This document shows positions 44,348-53,100 of a stretch of 64,000 nucleotides of DNA, piece by piece. The notes under the pieces were generated by a model. That model was not told where the DNA came from. It saw only the letters and a program-made list of their open reading frames with translations, and did no database searches. Position 1 is the stretch's first letter; every line of letters starts with the position of its first letter. Where the stretch lies: NCBI RefSeq assembly GCF_002261225.1, contig NZ_NEVM01000005.1, forward strand, positions 62,001 to 126,000, in the 5' to 3' direction. The stretch is from Bordetella genomosp. 10 (GTDB taxonomy: Bacteria; Pseudomonadota; Gammaproteobacteria; Burkholderiales; Burkholderiaceae_B). Position numbers and translations under genes: made by a program.

Positions 44348-45853
44348 ATGGCGGCGCCTATCTCACCGAATGAAGTTGGCTATGGACACATCGCTCACGA
44401 GCTCAAGTTGCGCGTAAGCGGGTGCCAGCTTCCGGCCCGGATCGATACTCGCGTACTGGCCGTTCGACGGCAAGGCAACGAACTGCACGTCCCCGCCAGC
44501 GTAGCTCCCGCCAGCGCGGATCCGCTAGCCCATCTCGAGTTCGCCCTGAAATACCAGGGCATCGACCTTGAAATAATCCAGGCTGCGTGCGCAGCCCTCC
44601 TTCCCGAACAAATCCAGGCACGCCTGAACAACACGCCCAACGGGAAATTCACCCGGATAATCGCCGCATTGTACGAAGCCTTTACCGGAACGGAATTGCA
44701 GAGGCCAGCGCTTACGGCGAGGTACGTCAACCTGTTCGATCCCGACGTCTATGTCTGCGGTCCGGCGCGCAGGCAAGCGAAGTTCAACGTGAACTTCAAC
44801 GGGCTTGGCGACTTGGACCTCTGCCCGATCGTTCGCCGCACGCCAGACCTGGAGAAGCTTCTTGCCCGCGACATCTTCGGCGATCTCCATGCCTTTGTGG
44901 AGTCGATCGGTGGCGCTCAGAATTTGGATCGAGCCCTCGGCTGGGCCTATCTCGACGAAACCCGCAGCTCTTTCGCTATCGAGCACGAGGCGCCCTCCGA
45001 CGACAAAGCACGCCGCTTCGTTCAACTTCTGCACAGCGCGCACGACGGACGCCCGCTCTCGGAGGACTATCTCACCGAACTGCAACGAGCGACCATTACG
45101 AACCCCCTGTTGGAAGCCTTCTCCTTCCGGCATGAACAGAACTGGCTGCAGCAAGGAGGCCGGCTGCGCGCATCGAGCATCACCTACATGCCGCCCCCTC
45201 CCGATGATGTCTATCCGCTGATGCAAGCCCTGACAGCGTTCGCCAACGGCGCAGACACGATAAATCCGCTACTCAAGGCCTTCCTGGTCTCGTTTGCCTT
45301 CGTCTTTATCCATCCGTTCATGGATGGCAACGGAAGAATCTCGCGTTTTCTCGTGCATCATGGTCTCTGCCGATCGGGCAAACTCGAGCAAGGTCTCATC
45401 CTGCCAATATCGGTAGCCATGTCCCATCACGAGAGCGAATACCTTTCAGCCTTGGAAAGCGTCTCACGTCCAATTCGCGGGCTGTGGAACGTGATGATGA
45501 TCGATGATGGGCACATTGACGCGCAACTCACCGCCAGCGGTTCCCCTTATCGCTACTGGGACGCGACGAAGTGCCTGGAGTTCGGGCTACGGATGACCCA
45601 CTACGCCCTTGATACGTCATTGATCAAGGAGACCGAATTCCTGAAGCGCTTCGACATCGTGCGCTCCCGCATCAATGCCCGCTACGACCTAATGGATCGC
45701 GATCTGCATGCGCTGATTCGCATGGCGCATAGCAACGGCGGAACGATTTCGCAGAATCGGCGTAAGCAATATCTTTATCGGGTACCACCCGAAATTCTGG
45801 ACGCCATAGAAACCGAAGTCCGGGAAGTATTTCTGGACGATGAAAATGATTGA
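44348..45853 (+). CDS. Fic-domain protein (putative AMP transferase)
   Basis: A 501-residue Fic protein. The active-site loop is His322-Pro-Phe-Met-Asp-Gly-Asn-Gly-Arg330 (HPFMDGNGRISR), the full AMPylation motif. Upstream, Ser208-x3-Glu212 in SSFAIEHE resembles the class II inhibitory helix [S/T]xxxE[G/N], but His213 replaces Gly/Asn. The N-terminal third (GCQLPARIDTRVLAVRRQGN) is a Fic-associated domain. A small C-terminal winged-helix-like region follows. Base composition is visibly lower in GC than the neighbours, suggesting acquisition. The target is unknown. There is no separate antitoxin gene, consistent with intramolecular inhibition. Confidence 0.92.
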   Translation: MAAPISPNEVGYGHIAHELKLRVSGCQLPARIDTRVLAVRRQGNELHVPASVAPASADPLAHLEFALKYQGIDLEIIQAACAALLPEQIQARLNNTPNGKFTRIIAALYEAFTGTELQRPALTARYVNLFDPDVYVCGPARRQAKFNVNFNGLGDLDLCPIVRRTPDLEKLLARDIFGDLHAFVESIGGAQNLDRALGWAYLDETRSSFAIEHEAPSDDKARRFVQLLHSAHDGRPLSEDYLTELQRATITNPLLEAFSFRHEQNWLQQGGRLRASSITYMPPPPDDVYPLMQALTAFANGADTINPLLKAFLVSFAFVFIHPFMDGNGRISRFLVHHGLCRSGKLEQGLILPISVAMSHHESEYLSALESVSRPIRGLWNVMMIDDGHIDAQLTASGSPYRYWDATKCLEFGLRMTHYALDTSLIKETEFLKRFDIVRSRINARYDLMDRDLHALIRMAHSNGGTISQNRRKQYLYRVPPEILDAIETEVREVFLDDEND

Positions 45854-45876
45854 GGACATGCGGTTACCGGCGAACG

Positions 45877-45907
45877 GCCGCCACTTAGGTTGCCTGGGGG
45901 TGGCGGC
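45877..45907. terminator. Hairpin between convergent fic and autotransporter genes
   Basis: GCCGCCAC (45877-45884) and GTGGCGGC (45900-45907) form an 8-bp stem with a 15-nt loop, centred in the 75-bp convergent gap. There is no U tract, so it may be a weak terminator. Confidence 0.35.
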
Positions 45908-45928
45908 AACACACTGTTCAACGCTGAG

Positions 45929-48900
45929 CTAGAACCGATACGCCACCCTCAGGCTGCCTTGTTGCCCCGACGCGCCGCCGGTGTTGATGAGCGCGTCGTA
46001 GTTCAGGCTGACGTCGAGGTTCTTGCGCGGATGCAGCGTGAAGCTGGCGCCGGCGGTCAGGGATCCGCGCGGCAGGCTCGCGCCGGTGGCGGTGAACGGC
46101 GTGCCATCCTGCGAGGTGACGCCGATGGCGCGGTTGGCGTCGAGCACTTCCCGCGCGTAGCCCACCCGCACTTGCGCGTTCATCGGATTCGCATCGTCGC
46201 CGAATGCCTGGTCGAGGGCCAGGCCGACGTAGGGTTGCAGGCTGTGGATGTTGTCCGTGCCCACGTGCAGGTTCTGGCCGCTCGCGCCCTTCTCGTTGAA
46301 ACTGTCGGCCCGCACATAGGCATAGCGCAGGCCCAGCTTGGGCGTCAGCAAGGTGCGGGCGCCCAGTTGCAGCGGCAGGCCGGCCTGCAAGCCCAGCGTC
46401 GCTTCCTGGCCCGTATGGTTGCCCTCGGCCGTGCCGACGGCGTCGAAGGGCCGCTTTTGCGACAGGAAATTCAATCCCACCCCGGCGGTGGCGCCCAGCA
46501 CGAAGGGACCGGCGGCGCGGCCGCCATATACCCCCAGGCGCACCGTGTCGAGCTTGCCCGAGCTGCCCGTGCCGCGTTCCTGGATGTCGGCGTGATCGTA
46601 GCCAAAGGCCACGCCCAGCACGCCCGGTCCGGCCGGACGGTCATGGCCGGCCAGGAAGCCGTAGCGCTGGCTTTGGAAGCCGGGCGCGCCGCTGTTGCCG
46701 CCCACCCGGGTGTAGTTGCCCGTAAGCGTGGCCCACACGGAAGACCCCGGCTCCATCGCCAAGGCCTGCGCCGATCTCATGCCCGCGCCCGATCCCGCGC
46801 GATCCAGCAGCGCGCCGCTGGCCGACTGCGCCCCCAGCAACGCCGTGGTGCCCAGCGCCGTGTAGATGCTGGTTTGCGTCGGCGCGACGACCACGGCCGC
46901 GGGCGGCGAGGTCTCGGACGCGCCCGGCTCCGCCAGAACCAGGTCCACCGTGTTGCCGCCCACCGAGACCGTCTGCGCCAGCGTCCCCAGCGCCGACGCG
47001 CCCGTGCTGCTGACCGTGTCGAACGCGCCGCTCACGCCGCCGGCCGCCGACACGATGGTGTACGAGCGCGCCGAGTACGTGCCGGGGTCGTAGACCAGCG
47101 CCAGCGTGCCCGCCAGGCTGGCCGTGCCGCCCACCTTCAATTGCGACGCCTGCGTCGGGCTCACCTCGATCCGCAGCGTGGCATCGCTGGCTTGCGTGTA
47201 GTTGCCGCCCACCGTCAAGGTGCCGATCGAGCCGCCCGGCGCCACCGTACCGGCGTTTTCCACGTTGCCCAGGATGGCGCCGTGCCCGCGCAAGGTGCCG
47301 GCAGCCTCGACCGCCACGTTGCCGCCCAGCACGGCCGAAGGCGTATCGATGTCGCCCACTTCCAGTTCGCCGCCGGCCACGGTGGTGGCGCCCGTGAACG
47401 CCGCGCTGTCGCCGTTCAGGATCAGCAGGCCGCCGCCCTGCTTGGTCAGCCCGCCGCTGCCGCTCAGCGCGCCGGAGAAAATGGTATCCGTGCCGTCGCC
47501 GCCCGCCGTCAACGTACCGGACCCGACCAGGACGTTGCCAGCGCCCGCCAGCGACCCGATGCTCTGCTTCGTATTGCCCAGGTCCAGCGTGGCCGCGCTG
47601 GCAATCGTCACCGCGCTATTGGCGCTGAAGACATTATCCGCGCCCGCCTTCAGCACGCCGGCCCGCAAAGCCGTCGCGCCCGAATAATCGCTACGGCCCG
47701 CCAACGTCAGCGTGCCCGCGCCGTCCTTGACGAGGTTGCCCTGGCCCGTGATCGCGCCGGCGTAGCTCCCGGCGGCCGCCTGGTCCAGCGTCAGCGTGGC
47801 CCCGCCCAGCGCCACGGCGCCGCCGGTGCCCGTGAGCGAAGACGCCACGAGATCGTAGCCATGCAGATCCAGCGTGCCGCCGTTCACGACGTAGGCGCCG
47901 TTCGAGACGAACGCATGGTCCGCGCCCTGGACCAACGTGCCGTCCAGCACCGCGGTAGGGCCGCTGTAGCGATTGGCCGCCGTCAGCGTCACCGTTCCCG
48001 TGCCCGCTTTCAGCAAGGCGCCGCCACCGCTGATCTGGCCCGCATAGTCGCCATCGATGGCCTGGTTGAAGACCAGCGCCGCATCGGCGGCGACGGCGAT
48101 ATCGCCTTGGAGCATGGCGGTCGTCGCCTGCAAGGCGCCGGCGTCGACATGCGTGCCGCCGGTGTAATTCTGCACGGCCGTGAAGACCAGGGTGCCGTTG
48201 CCCAGCTTCTGCACGCCGCCCGCGCCCGAGATCACGCCGGTATAGCTGCCGCTCGCATCCTGCTGGAAGGTGATGAAAGCGCCGCTGCCCACCTCGGCGT
48301 CGCCCGGCAGGCTGGCGCCCGCCGCCACCAGTTCGCCGCCGAGCACGAGGGTGCCGCCCTCGTAGCTGTTGGCGCCCGTCAACGTCAGCGTGCCCGCGCC
48401 TTGCTTGGTCAGGCTGCCCGTGCCGCCGATGGCGCCGCCGTAGGTCTGCGCGCTGCCGTTATCGAAGACCAGGACGGCGTTGTCGACGATGTCGCCGGCG
48501 ACGCTGCCGTTGCTCGCGCCGTCGCCCAGCCGCAGCGTACCGGCGCCGATGGTCGTGACGCCGGCATACGTGTTCGCGCCAGTCAACGTCAGCATGCCCG
48601 CGCCCTGCTTGGCCAGCCCGCCGCTGCCGCTCAGCGCGCCGGAGAAGGTGGTGCTCGCGCCGTCGCCGCCCGCCGTCAACGTGGCGGCGCCGAGCAGGAC
48701 GTCGCCCGCGCCGGCCAGCGAACCGATGCGCTGGTCCTTGCTGTCCAGATCCAGCCTTGCGCCCGAGGCGACCGTCACCGCGCTGCCGTCGCCCAGCACA
48801 TCGACCGCGCCCGCCTGCAAGGTGCCGGCGTTGACCACGGTCGCGCCGGTATAGGTGTTGGCGCCCGAAAGCGTCAGCGTGCCGGTTCCGTCCTGGACGA

Positions 48901-51900
48901 CGCCGCCGAAGCCGGAGATGGCGCCGCCGAAACTCACGGCGTCGCTGCGCTTGAAGGCCAACGTGCCTTTGCTGGCGCTGCTGGCGCCCGTGTTCACGTC
49001 GCCGTCGATGCTGCCCGCCGTGCCGCCGTCGCCGACCTGCACCGTACCGCCGTACAGGAGCATGGAGCCGAAGCTGTCGGCGCCGGTCAACGTCGCCGTT
49101 CCCGCGCCCTGCTTCCAGACGGCGCCGGCGCCGCTGATGCTGCCGGCATAGCGGATGTCGTCGCTACGGTCGAACGCCAGCACGCCATTGTTGGCGATGT
49201 CGCCGGAAATCGATCCCGCCGTGCCGCCGTCGCCGATGCGCAGCCCGCCGCCCGTACCGATGGTGGTGCCGCCGCGATGGTCGCTCGCGCCGGTGAGCGT
49301 GAGGAACCCGGTCACCGCGAGCCTGCCGCTGCCGCTGATGTCGCCGCCGAAGGTGCGTCCGAAGTCCGTGTCGGCATTGACGAAAGCCAGCGTCCCGTGG
49401 CCGACCGCATCCCCCGTGTACACGTTGCCCGTGATGCTGCCCGTTGCGTCGATTTGCAGGGTGCCGCCGGAAATCGCCGTACCGCCGTAGGCGTTCGTCC
49501 CGGAAAGGGTGAGGGTCCCCGCGCCGGCCTTGATCAACTCGGCCGTGCTGCTGATCGAGCCCGCGTAGAGCGTGTCGGTCGCATTGTTCAAGATGACGTC
49601 TTTCGCGCCCAGCAGGACCGTCGTGCCCGCGTTGCCCGACAGCGCACCGATGGTGGCCGACGTCGCATAGATACCGCTGATGTCGAGGCTGCCGCCGATG
49701 AGCGTCACGTCGCCCGAGGGCGACAGGCTGCCGCCATCCGACAAGGCCAGCGTGCCCGCCGTGATCACGGTGCCGCCGCCATAGGTATTGGTGCCGGTCA
49801 GCGACAGCCTGCCTGCGCCCTGCTTGACGAGGTTGCCGCCCGGGCTCGTCAGCGCGGTGGCGAAGACGACGTTCTGGACATTGGTATCGATGCGGTATTG
49901 CTGACCGGCGGCGGTGCTGAAGCGGGAGGAATAGTCCGTGGTGTTGGAAGCCGAATACTGCAGCGTGCCGCCGCCGAAACTGATCGTGCCCGCCAGTCCC
50001 AGTGCCTGGGGAGACAGGAGCGACAGCGTGCCGGCGTCAAGGCGCGTGCCGCCGCTATAAGTATTCGTCCCGAGGAGGAAAAGCGGGCCCGCGCCGGCTT
50101 TGGTCAGGCTGCCCGTGCCGCTGATGGCGCCGCTGTATAGCTGCGGGGTGCCGTTGTCGAAGACCAGGGCGGCGTTGTCGACGATATCGCCCGCGACGTT
50201 GCCAAGGCTCGTCCCGTCGCCCAGTTGCAGCGTGCCCGCGCTGATCGTCGTGGCGCCGTTGTAGTTGCTCCAGCCGGTCAGCGTCAGCGTACCCGCGCCC
50301 AGCTTGGTCAGGCTGCCCCCGCCGCTGTTCAAGCCGGCGGCGAATACGACGTTCTCGCCGTTGGTGTCGATGCGATATTGCTGGTTGGCGGCGGCGCTGA
50401 AACGGAACGAATAGTCCGTGGTGTTGGAAGCCGAATACTGCAGCGTGCCGCCGCCGAAACTGATCGTGCCCGGCCCCAGGGCCTGGGAAGACTGGAGCGA
50501 CAGCGTGCCGGCGTCAAGGCGCGTGTCGCCGCTATAGGTATTCGTCCCGCGGAGGATAAGCGTGCCCGCGCCGGCCTTGGTCAGGCTGCCCGCGCCGCTG
50601 ATGGCGCCGCTGTAGGTCTGCGAGGTGCCGTTGGCGAAGACCAGGGCGGCGTTGTCGACGATATCGCCCGCGACGCTGCCATTGCTCGTCCCGTCGCCCA
50701 ATTGCAGCGTGCCTCCGCTGATGGTCGTGGCGCCGGTGTAGGTGCTCACGCCGGTCAGCAGCAGCGTGCCCGAACCCAGCTTGGTCAGGCTGCCTCCGGC
50801 GCTGGTCAAGCCGGTGGCGAAGGCGACGTTCTCGCCGTTGGTGTCGATGCGGTATTGCTGGTTGGCGGCGGTGCTGAAACGGGACGAATAGTCCGTATTG
50901 TTGGAAGCCGAATACTGCAGCGTGCCGCCGCCGAAACTGATCGCGCCCGTCGTGCCCAGCGCGCCGGCGGAACCGAGCGCCAGCGTACCGCCATTGATGG
51001 TCGTGCCGCCGGTGTAGGTGTTCGTCCCGGAAAGGGTAAGCGTGCCCGCGCCGGCCTTGGTCAGGCTGCCCGCGCCGCCCAGCGCCGAATCGACGCCGAT
51101 ATCGAAGCCGTTGCTGTCGATGACGCCGCCACCCGTGCCCAGCGTCACCTGCCCCACGTCGAAGCCCGTGAGGAAAGAGGCATTGCTGCTCCCCGCCTGC
51201 AGGGTGCCGCCATTGCCGATGTTGACCTGCCCGCTGCCCAAGCCCTTGCCGAGACTGCCGGTGTGCAGCACGCTGCCGTCGAGCGTCAGCGTGCCCGTGC
51301 CGCCGGCATCCTGGGCAACGATGACGTCGATGGCCGAGACCGTGCCGCCATTGAGGATATCGAGGGTGCCGGTACTGTCGAAACGGCTGACAACGATCAG
51401 CCCCATCGACGTCAAGGCCCCGCCGCTCTCGACGGTGACGGCGCCCGGGAGCCCGCTGCCGTTGCCGATCAAGAGCCTGCCGGCATTGACCATACCGCCG
51501 TTCTGGATCGTCAGGGAGCCCGCGGCATATTCGCCGACGAATATGCCGCTCACGGCGTTCCAGGCCGAGCCGCTGCCGGTCACCGTGACACTGCCCGTCG
51601 AGGAGGCGCCGACAACGCTGGCAGTTTCGCCCGCGCCAGTGTCGTTCACCACGCCGCCATTCTCGATGGTGAGGTCGCTGGCAGCGCCGTTGCCTATGTA
51701 CAAGGCGCCAGGAGTCCACGGCAAGGCCGCGCTACCGATATACGTGCCGCCGGAGGGGGCAACGGTAGCGCCGGCGGCATTGAGGTAATAGATCGTGTCG
51801 GCCCGCGCCTGCGGCGAAGATGAAGCGGCCGCCAGGACAAGCGTCAGCGCCCCGGCCGCCCGCCCCGCCTTGCCTCGCCCCCTGGCCGTCTCCGCCACGG

Positions 51901-51952
51901 CCTGCCAAAGGCCCAGGGTGCAATTGAAGACGAGCCGGTAGGCGTGGTTCAT
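45929..51952 (-). CDS. Large autotransporter with beta-helix passenger
   Basis: A 2007-residue type Va secreted protein. A long signal (about 1-51, starting MNHAYRLVFNCTLGLWQAVAE, with the extended ESPR region) precedes a passenger of roughly 1670 residues built from autotransporter-associated beta-strand repeats (LTKxGAGTLTLSGxNTYxGxTxIxxGTL). A barrel of about 280 residues follows (about 1730-2007), ending VAYRF with the C-terminal aromatic required by BamA. Three 159-160-residue blocks are near-identical (see the repeat feature). The ligand or function of the passenger is not evident; adhesion or biofilm is the family-level expectation. The promoter lies in the AT-rich region to the right. 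Confidence 0.93.
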   Translation of the reverse strand: MNHAYRLVFNCTLGLWQAVAETARGRGKAGRAAGALTLVLAAASSSPQARADTIYYLNAAGATVAPSGGTYIGSAALPWTPGALYIGNGAASDLTIENGGVVNDTGAGETASVVGASSTGSVTVTGSGSAWNAVSGIFVGEYAAGSLTIQNGGMVNAGRLLIGNGSGLPGAVTVESGGALTSMGLIVVSRFDSTGTLDILNGGTVSAIDVIVAQDAGGTGTLTLDGSVLHTGSLGKGLGSGQVNIGNGGTLQAGSSNASFLTGFDVGQVTLGTGGGVIDSNGFDIGVDSALGGAGSLTKAGAGTLTLSGTNTYTGGTTINGGTLALGSAGALGTTGAISFGGGTLQYSASNNTDYSSRFSTAANQQYRIDTNGENVAFATGLTSAGGSLTKLGSGTLLLTGVSTYTGATTISGGTLQLGDGTSNGSVAGDIVDNAALVFANGTSQTYSGAISGAGSLTKAGAGTLILRGTNTYSGDTRLDAGTLSLQSSQALGPGTISFGGGTLQYSASNTTDYSFRFSAAANQQYRIDTNGENVVFAAGLNSGGGSLTKLGAGTLTLTGWSNYNGATTISAGTLQLGDGTSLGNVAGDIVDNAALVFDNGTPQLYSGAISGTGSLTKAGAGPLFLLGTNTYSGGTRLDAGTLSLLSPQALGLAGTISFGGGTLQYSASNTTDYSSRFSTAAGQQYRIDTNVQNVVFATALTSPGGNLVKQGAGRLSLTGTNTYGGGTVITAGTLALSDGGSLSPSGDVTLIGGSLDISGIYATSATIGALSGNAGTTVLLGAKDVILNNATDTLYAGSISSTAELIKAGAGTLTLSGTNAYGGTAISGGTLQIDATGSITGNVYTGDAVGHGTLAFVNADTDFGRTFGGDISGSGRLAVTGFLTLTGASDHRGGTTIGTGGGLRIGDGGTAGSISGDIANNGVLAFDRSDDIRYAGSISGAGAVWKQGAGTATLTGADSFGSMLLYGGTVQVGDGGTAGSIDGDVNTGASSASKGTLAFKRSDAVSFGGAISGFGGVVQDGTGTLTLSGANTYTGATVVNAGTLQAGAVDVLGDGSAVTVASGARLDLDSKDQRIGSLAGAGDVLLGAATLTAGGDGASTTFSGALSGSGGLAKQGAGMLTLTGANTYAGVTTIGAGTLRLGDGASNGSVAGDIVDNAVLVFDNGSAQTYGGAIGGTGSLTKQGAGTLTLTGANSYEGGTLVLGGELVAAGASLPGDAEVGSGAFITFQQDASGSYTGVISGAGGVQKLGNGTLVFTAVQNYTGGTHVDAGALQATTAMLQGDIAVAADAALVFNQAIDGDYAGQISGGGALLKAGTGTVTLTAANRYSGPTAVLDGTLVQGADHAFVSNGAYVVNGGTLDLHGYDLVASSLTGTGGAVALGGATLTLDQAAAGSYAGAITGQGNLVKDGAGTLTLAGRSDYSGATALRAGVLKAGADNVFSANSAVTIASAATLDLGNTKQSIGSLAGAGNVLVGSGTLTAGGDGTDTIFSGALSGSGGLTKQGGGLLILNGDSAAFTGATTVAGGELEVGDIDTPSAVLGGNVAVEAAGTLRGHGAILGNVENAGTVAPGGSIGTLTVGGNYTQASDATLRIEVSPTQASQLKVGGTASLAGTLALVYDPGTYSARSYTIVSAAGGVSGAFDTVSSTGASALGTLAQTVSVGGNTVDLVLAEPGASETSPPAAVVVAPTQTSIYTALGTTALLGAQSASGALLDRAGSGAGMRSAQALAMEPGSSVWATLTGNYTRVGGNSGAPGFQSQRYGFLAGHDRPAGPGVLGVAFGYDHADIQERGTGSSGKLDTVRLGVYGGRAAGPFVLGATAGVGLNFLSQKRPFDAVGTAEGNHTGQEATLGLQAGLPLQLGARTLLTPKLGLRYAYVRADSFNEKGASGQNLHVGTDNIHSLQPYVGLALDQAFGDDANPMNAQVRVGYAREVLDANRAIGVTSQDGTPFTATGASLPRGSLTAGASFTLHPRKNLDVSLNYDALINTGGASGQQGSLRVAYRF
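49857..50950 (-). repeat. Three long near-identical tandem repeats inside the autotransporter gene
   Basis: Blocks beginning near 49862, 50342 and 50819 repeat with a period of 477-480 bp. The shared core of about 130 bp encodes ISFGGGTLQYSASN and YRIDTN and differs at only a few positions between copies. The period is a multiple of three, so unequal recombination would add or remove whole 159-160-residue units without a frameshift. Confidence 0.85.
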
Positions 51953-52335
51953 GCTTTTCTCTTCGAAGGAGGATGGCGAGGCGGGGGAGCCGATAGGAGT
52001 CGCCTGCCCACGGCGAGGCGTCGCCCACCGTGAAATTGCCTGCCCCTCTTGCGAACGCTGCCCGGCACGTTACTCATAAAAGTAACAATTGACGAGAATA
52101 TAAATTAAAAGTCGCAAATAAAGGTAATTAATTATTTAATCGCGGGGGATTATTCAAAAATATGTGGCGACGATGTTACTTTTTTGAAATAATTCTGAAT
52201 CATCACGTTGCCGACCGCCCTCCGCGCACTGGCGCATCGCCCCTGGACGGAAAATCCACCGCACCGGCGCCCGCGACAGCGGCACATGGCGGCCGCGGCC
52301 CCCGCAACGAGGCGCAAGGACGCCAGGCCCGGCCC
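51953..52335. promoter_or_regulatory. AT-rich divergent-free intergenic region with GTTACT dyads
   Basis: This 383-bp gap lies upstream of the autotransporter and downstream of a gntR gene. The 52069-52200 part is strikingly AT-rich. GTTACT-CATAAA-AGTAAC (52069-52086) is a perfect 6-bp dyad with a 6-bp spacer, and GTTACTTTT (52175-52183) is an inverted copy of AAAAGTAAC (52078-52086). It is likely a regulated promoter for the autotransporter; -10 and -35 boxes are not certain. I see no gene in it. Confidence 0.5.
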
Positions 52336-53100
52336 TTACCCCAGCCCCAGCATGTCTGCCAGGCTGCGCTCCGTCCGTTCCTCGACCAGTTGGATATGCG
52401 ATTCGAGATCGCGCAGGTGGGCGTCCATCTCGGCGATGGCTTCCTTGACCTTGCCCCGCTCCAGGTAATCGACCACCCGCGCGTGTTCGTCGTGTTCGCA
52501 AGTGGCGTTGCCGGGGGGCTGGAAGATGGCGACGACCAGCGCGCAGCGCGAGATGATTTCCATCAGATAGCGCGCCAGCAGCGGGTTGCCCGACATTTCG
52601 CCCAGCTTCAGGTGGAACGTGCTGGCCAGGCGCGCCCATTCGGTCTGCGGCGCGCTGTGCATGGCGTGGTGCTCCTCGCGCAGTTGCCGGCGCAGCATGG
52701 CGAAATCGGCCTTGGTGGCCGACTTCGCCACGAGCGGCAGGATGGACGTCTCCAGTATGCGACGGGCCTCGAACAGCTTGTCCACTTCCTCGCGCGTCGG
52801 CATGGCGACGATGGCGCCGCGGTTGGGCCGCAGCTCCACCACGTGGTCATGCGCCAGCCGCTGCAAGGCCTTCTGCACCACGGTGCGCCCCACGCCGAAC
52901 AGTTCGCACAGGGCGGCCTCGGGCAGCTTGGTGCCCGGCAGCAGCCGCTGTCCCATGACGCCGCCCAGCACCGATCGGTAGATGCGGGTCTCGGCGTCTT
53001 CGGCGGTATCGGCCGCGACCAGCGCGCTCGGGCGCACCTTGGGACGGCCGCGTGTCGTCGCGGCCTTGGCGGGAGTCTTGCGTACGGCTTGTTGCTTCAT
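52336..53100 (-). CDS. GntR-family (FCD) regulator of the amidase operon
   Basis: A 254-residue FadR-subfamily regulator. A Lys/Arg-rich N-terminal tail precedes the winged helix (GQRLLPGTKLPEAALCELFGVGRTVVQKAL spans about 50-80). The FCD domain has STFHLKLGEM, CEHDEHARVVDYL and MDAHLRDLESH with likely metal-binding His. The start overlaps the amidase stop (ATGA), making it the last gene of a four-gene operon. It probably represses the operon and the divergent importer through the dyad at 55864-55896. Confidence 0.88.
   Translation of the reverse strand: MKQQAVRKTPAKAATTRGRPKVRPSALVAADTAEDAETRIYRSVLGGVMGQRLLPGTKLPEAALCELFGVGRTVVQKALQRLAHDHVVELRPNRGAIVAMPTREEVDKLFEARRILETSILPLVAKSATKADFAMLRRQLREEHHAMHSAPQTEWARLASTFHLKLGEMSGNPLLARYLMEIISRCALVVAIFQPPGNATCEHDEHARVVDYLERGKVKEAIAEMDAHLRDLESHIQLVEERTERSLADMLGLG

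Noticed and set aside
45890..50140. A 1416-residue open frame opposite the autotransporter gene
   Set aside because: It is the complementary strand of a repetitive GC-rich coding region; the Arg/Ala-rich, repetitive product has no domain, and the minus-strand gene has a signal peptide and barrel.
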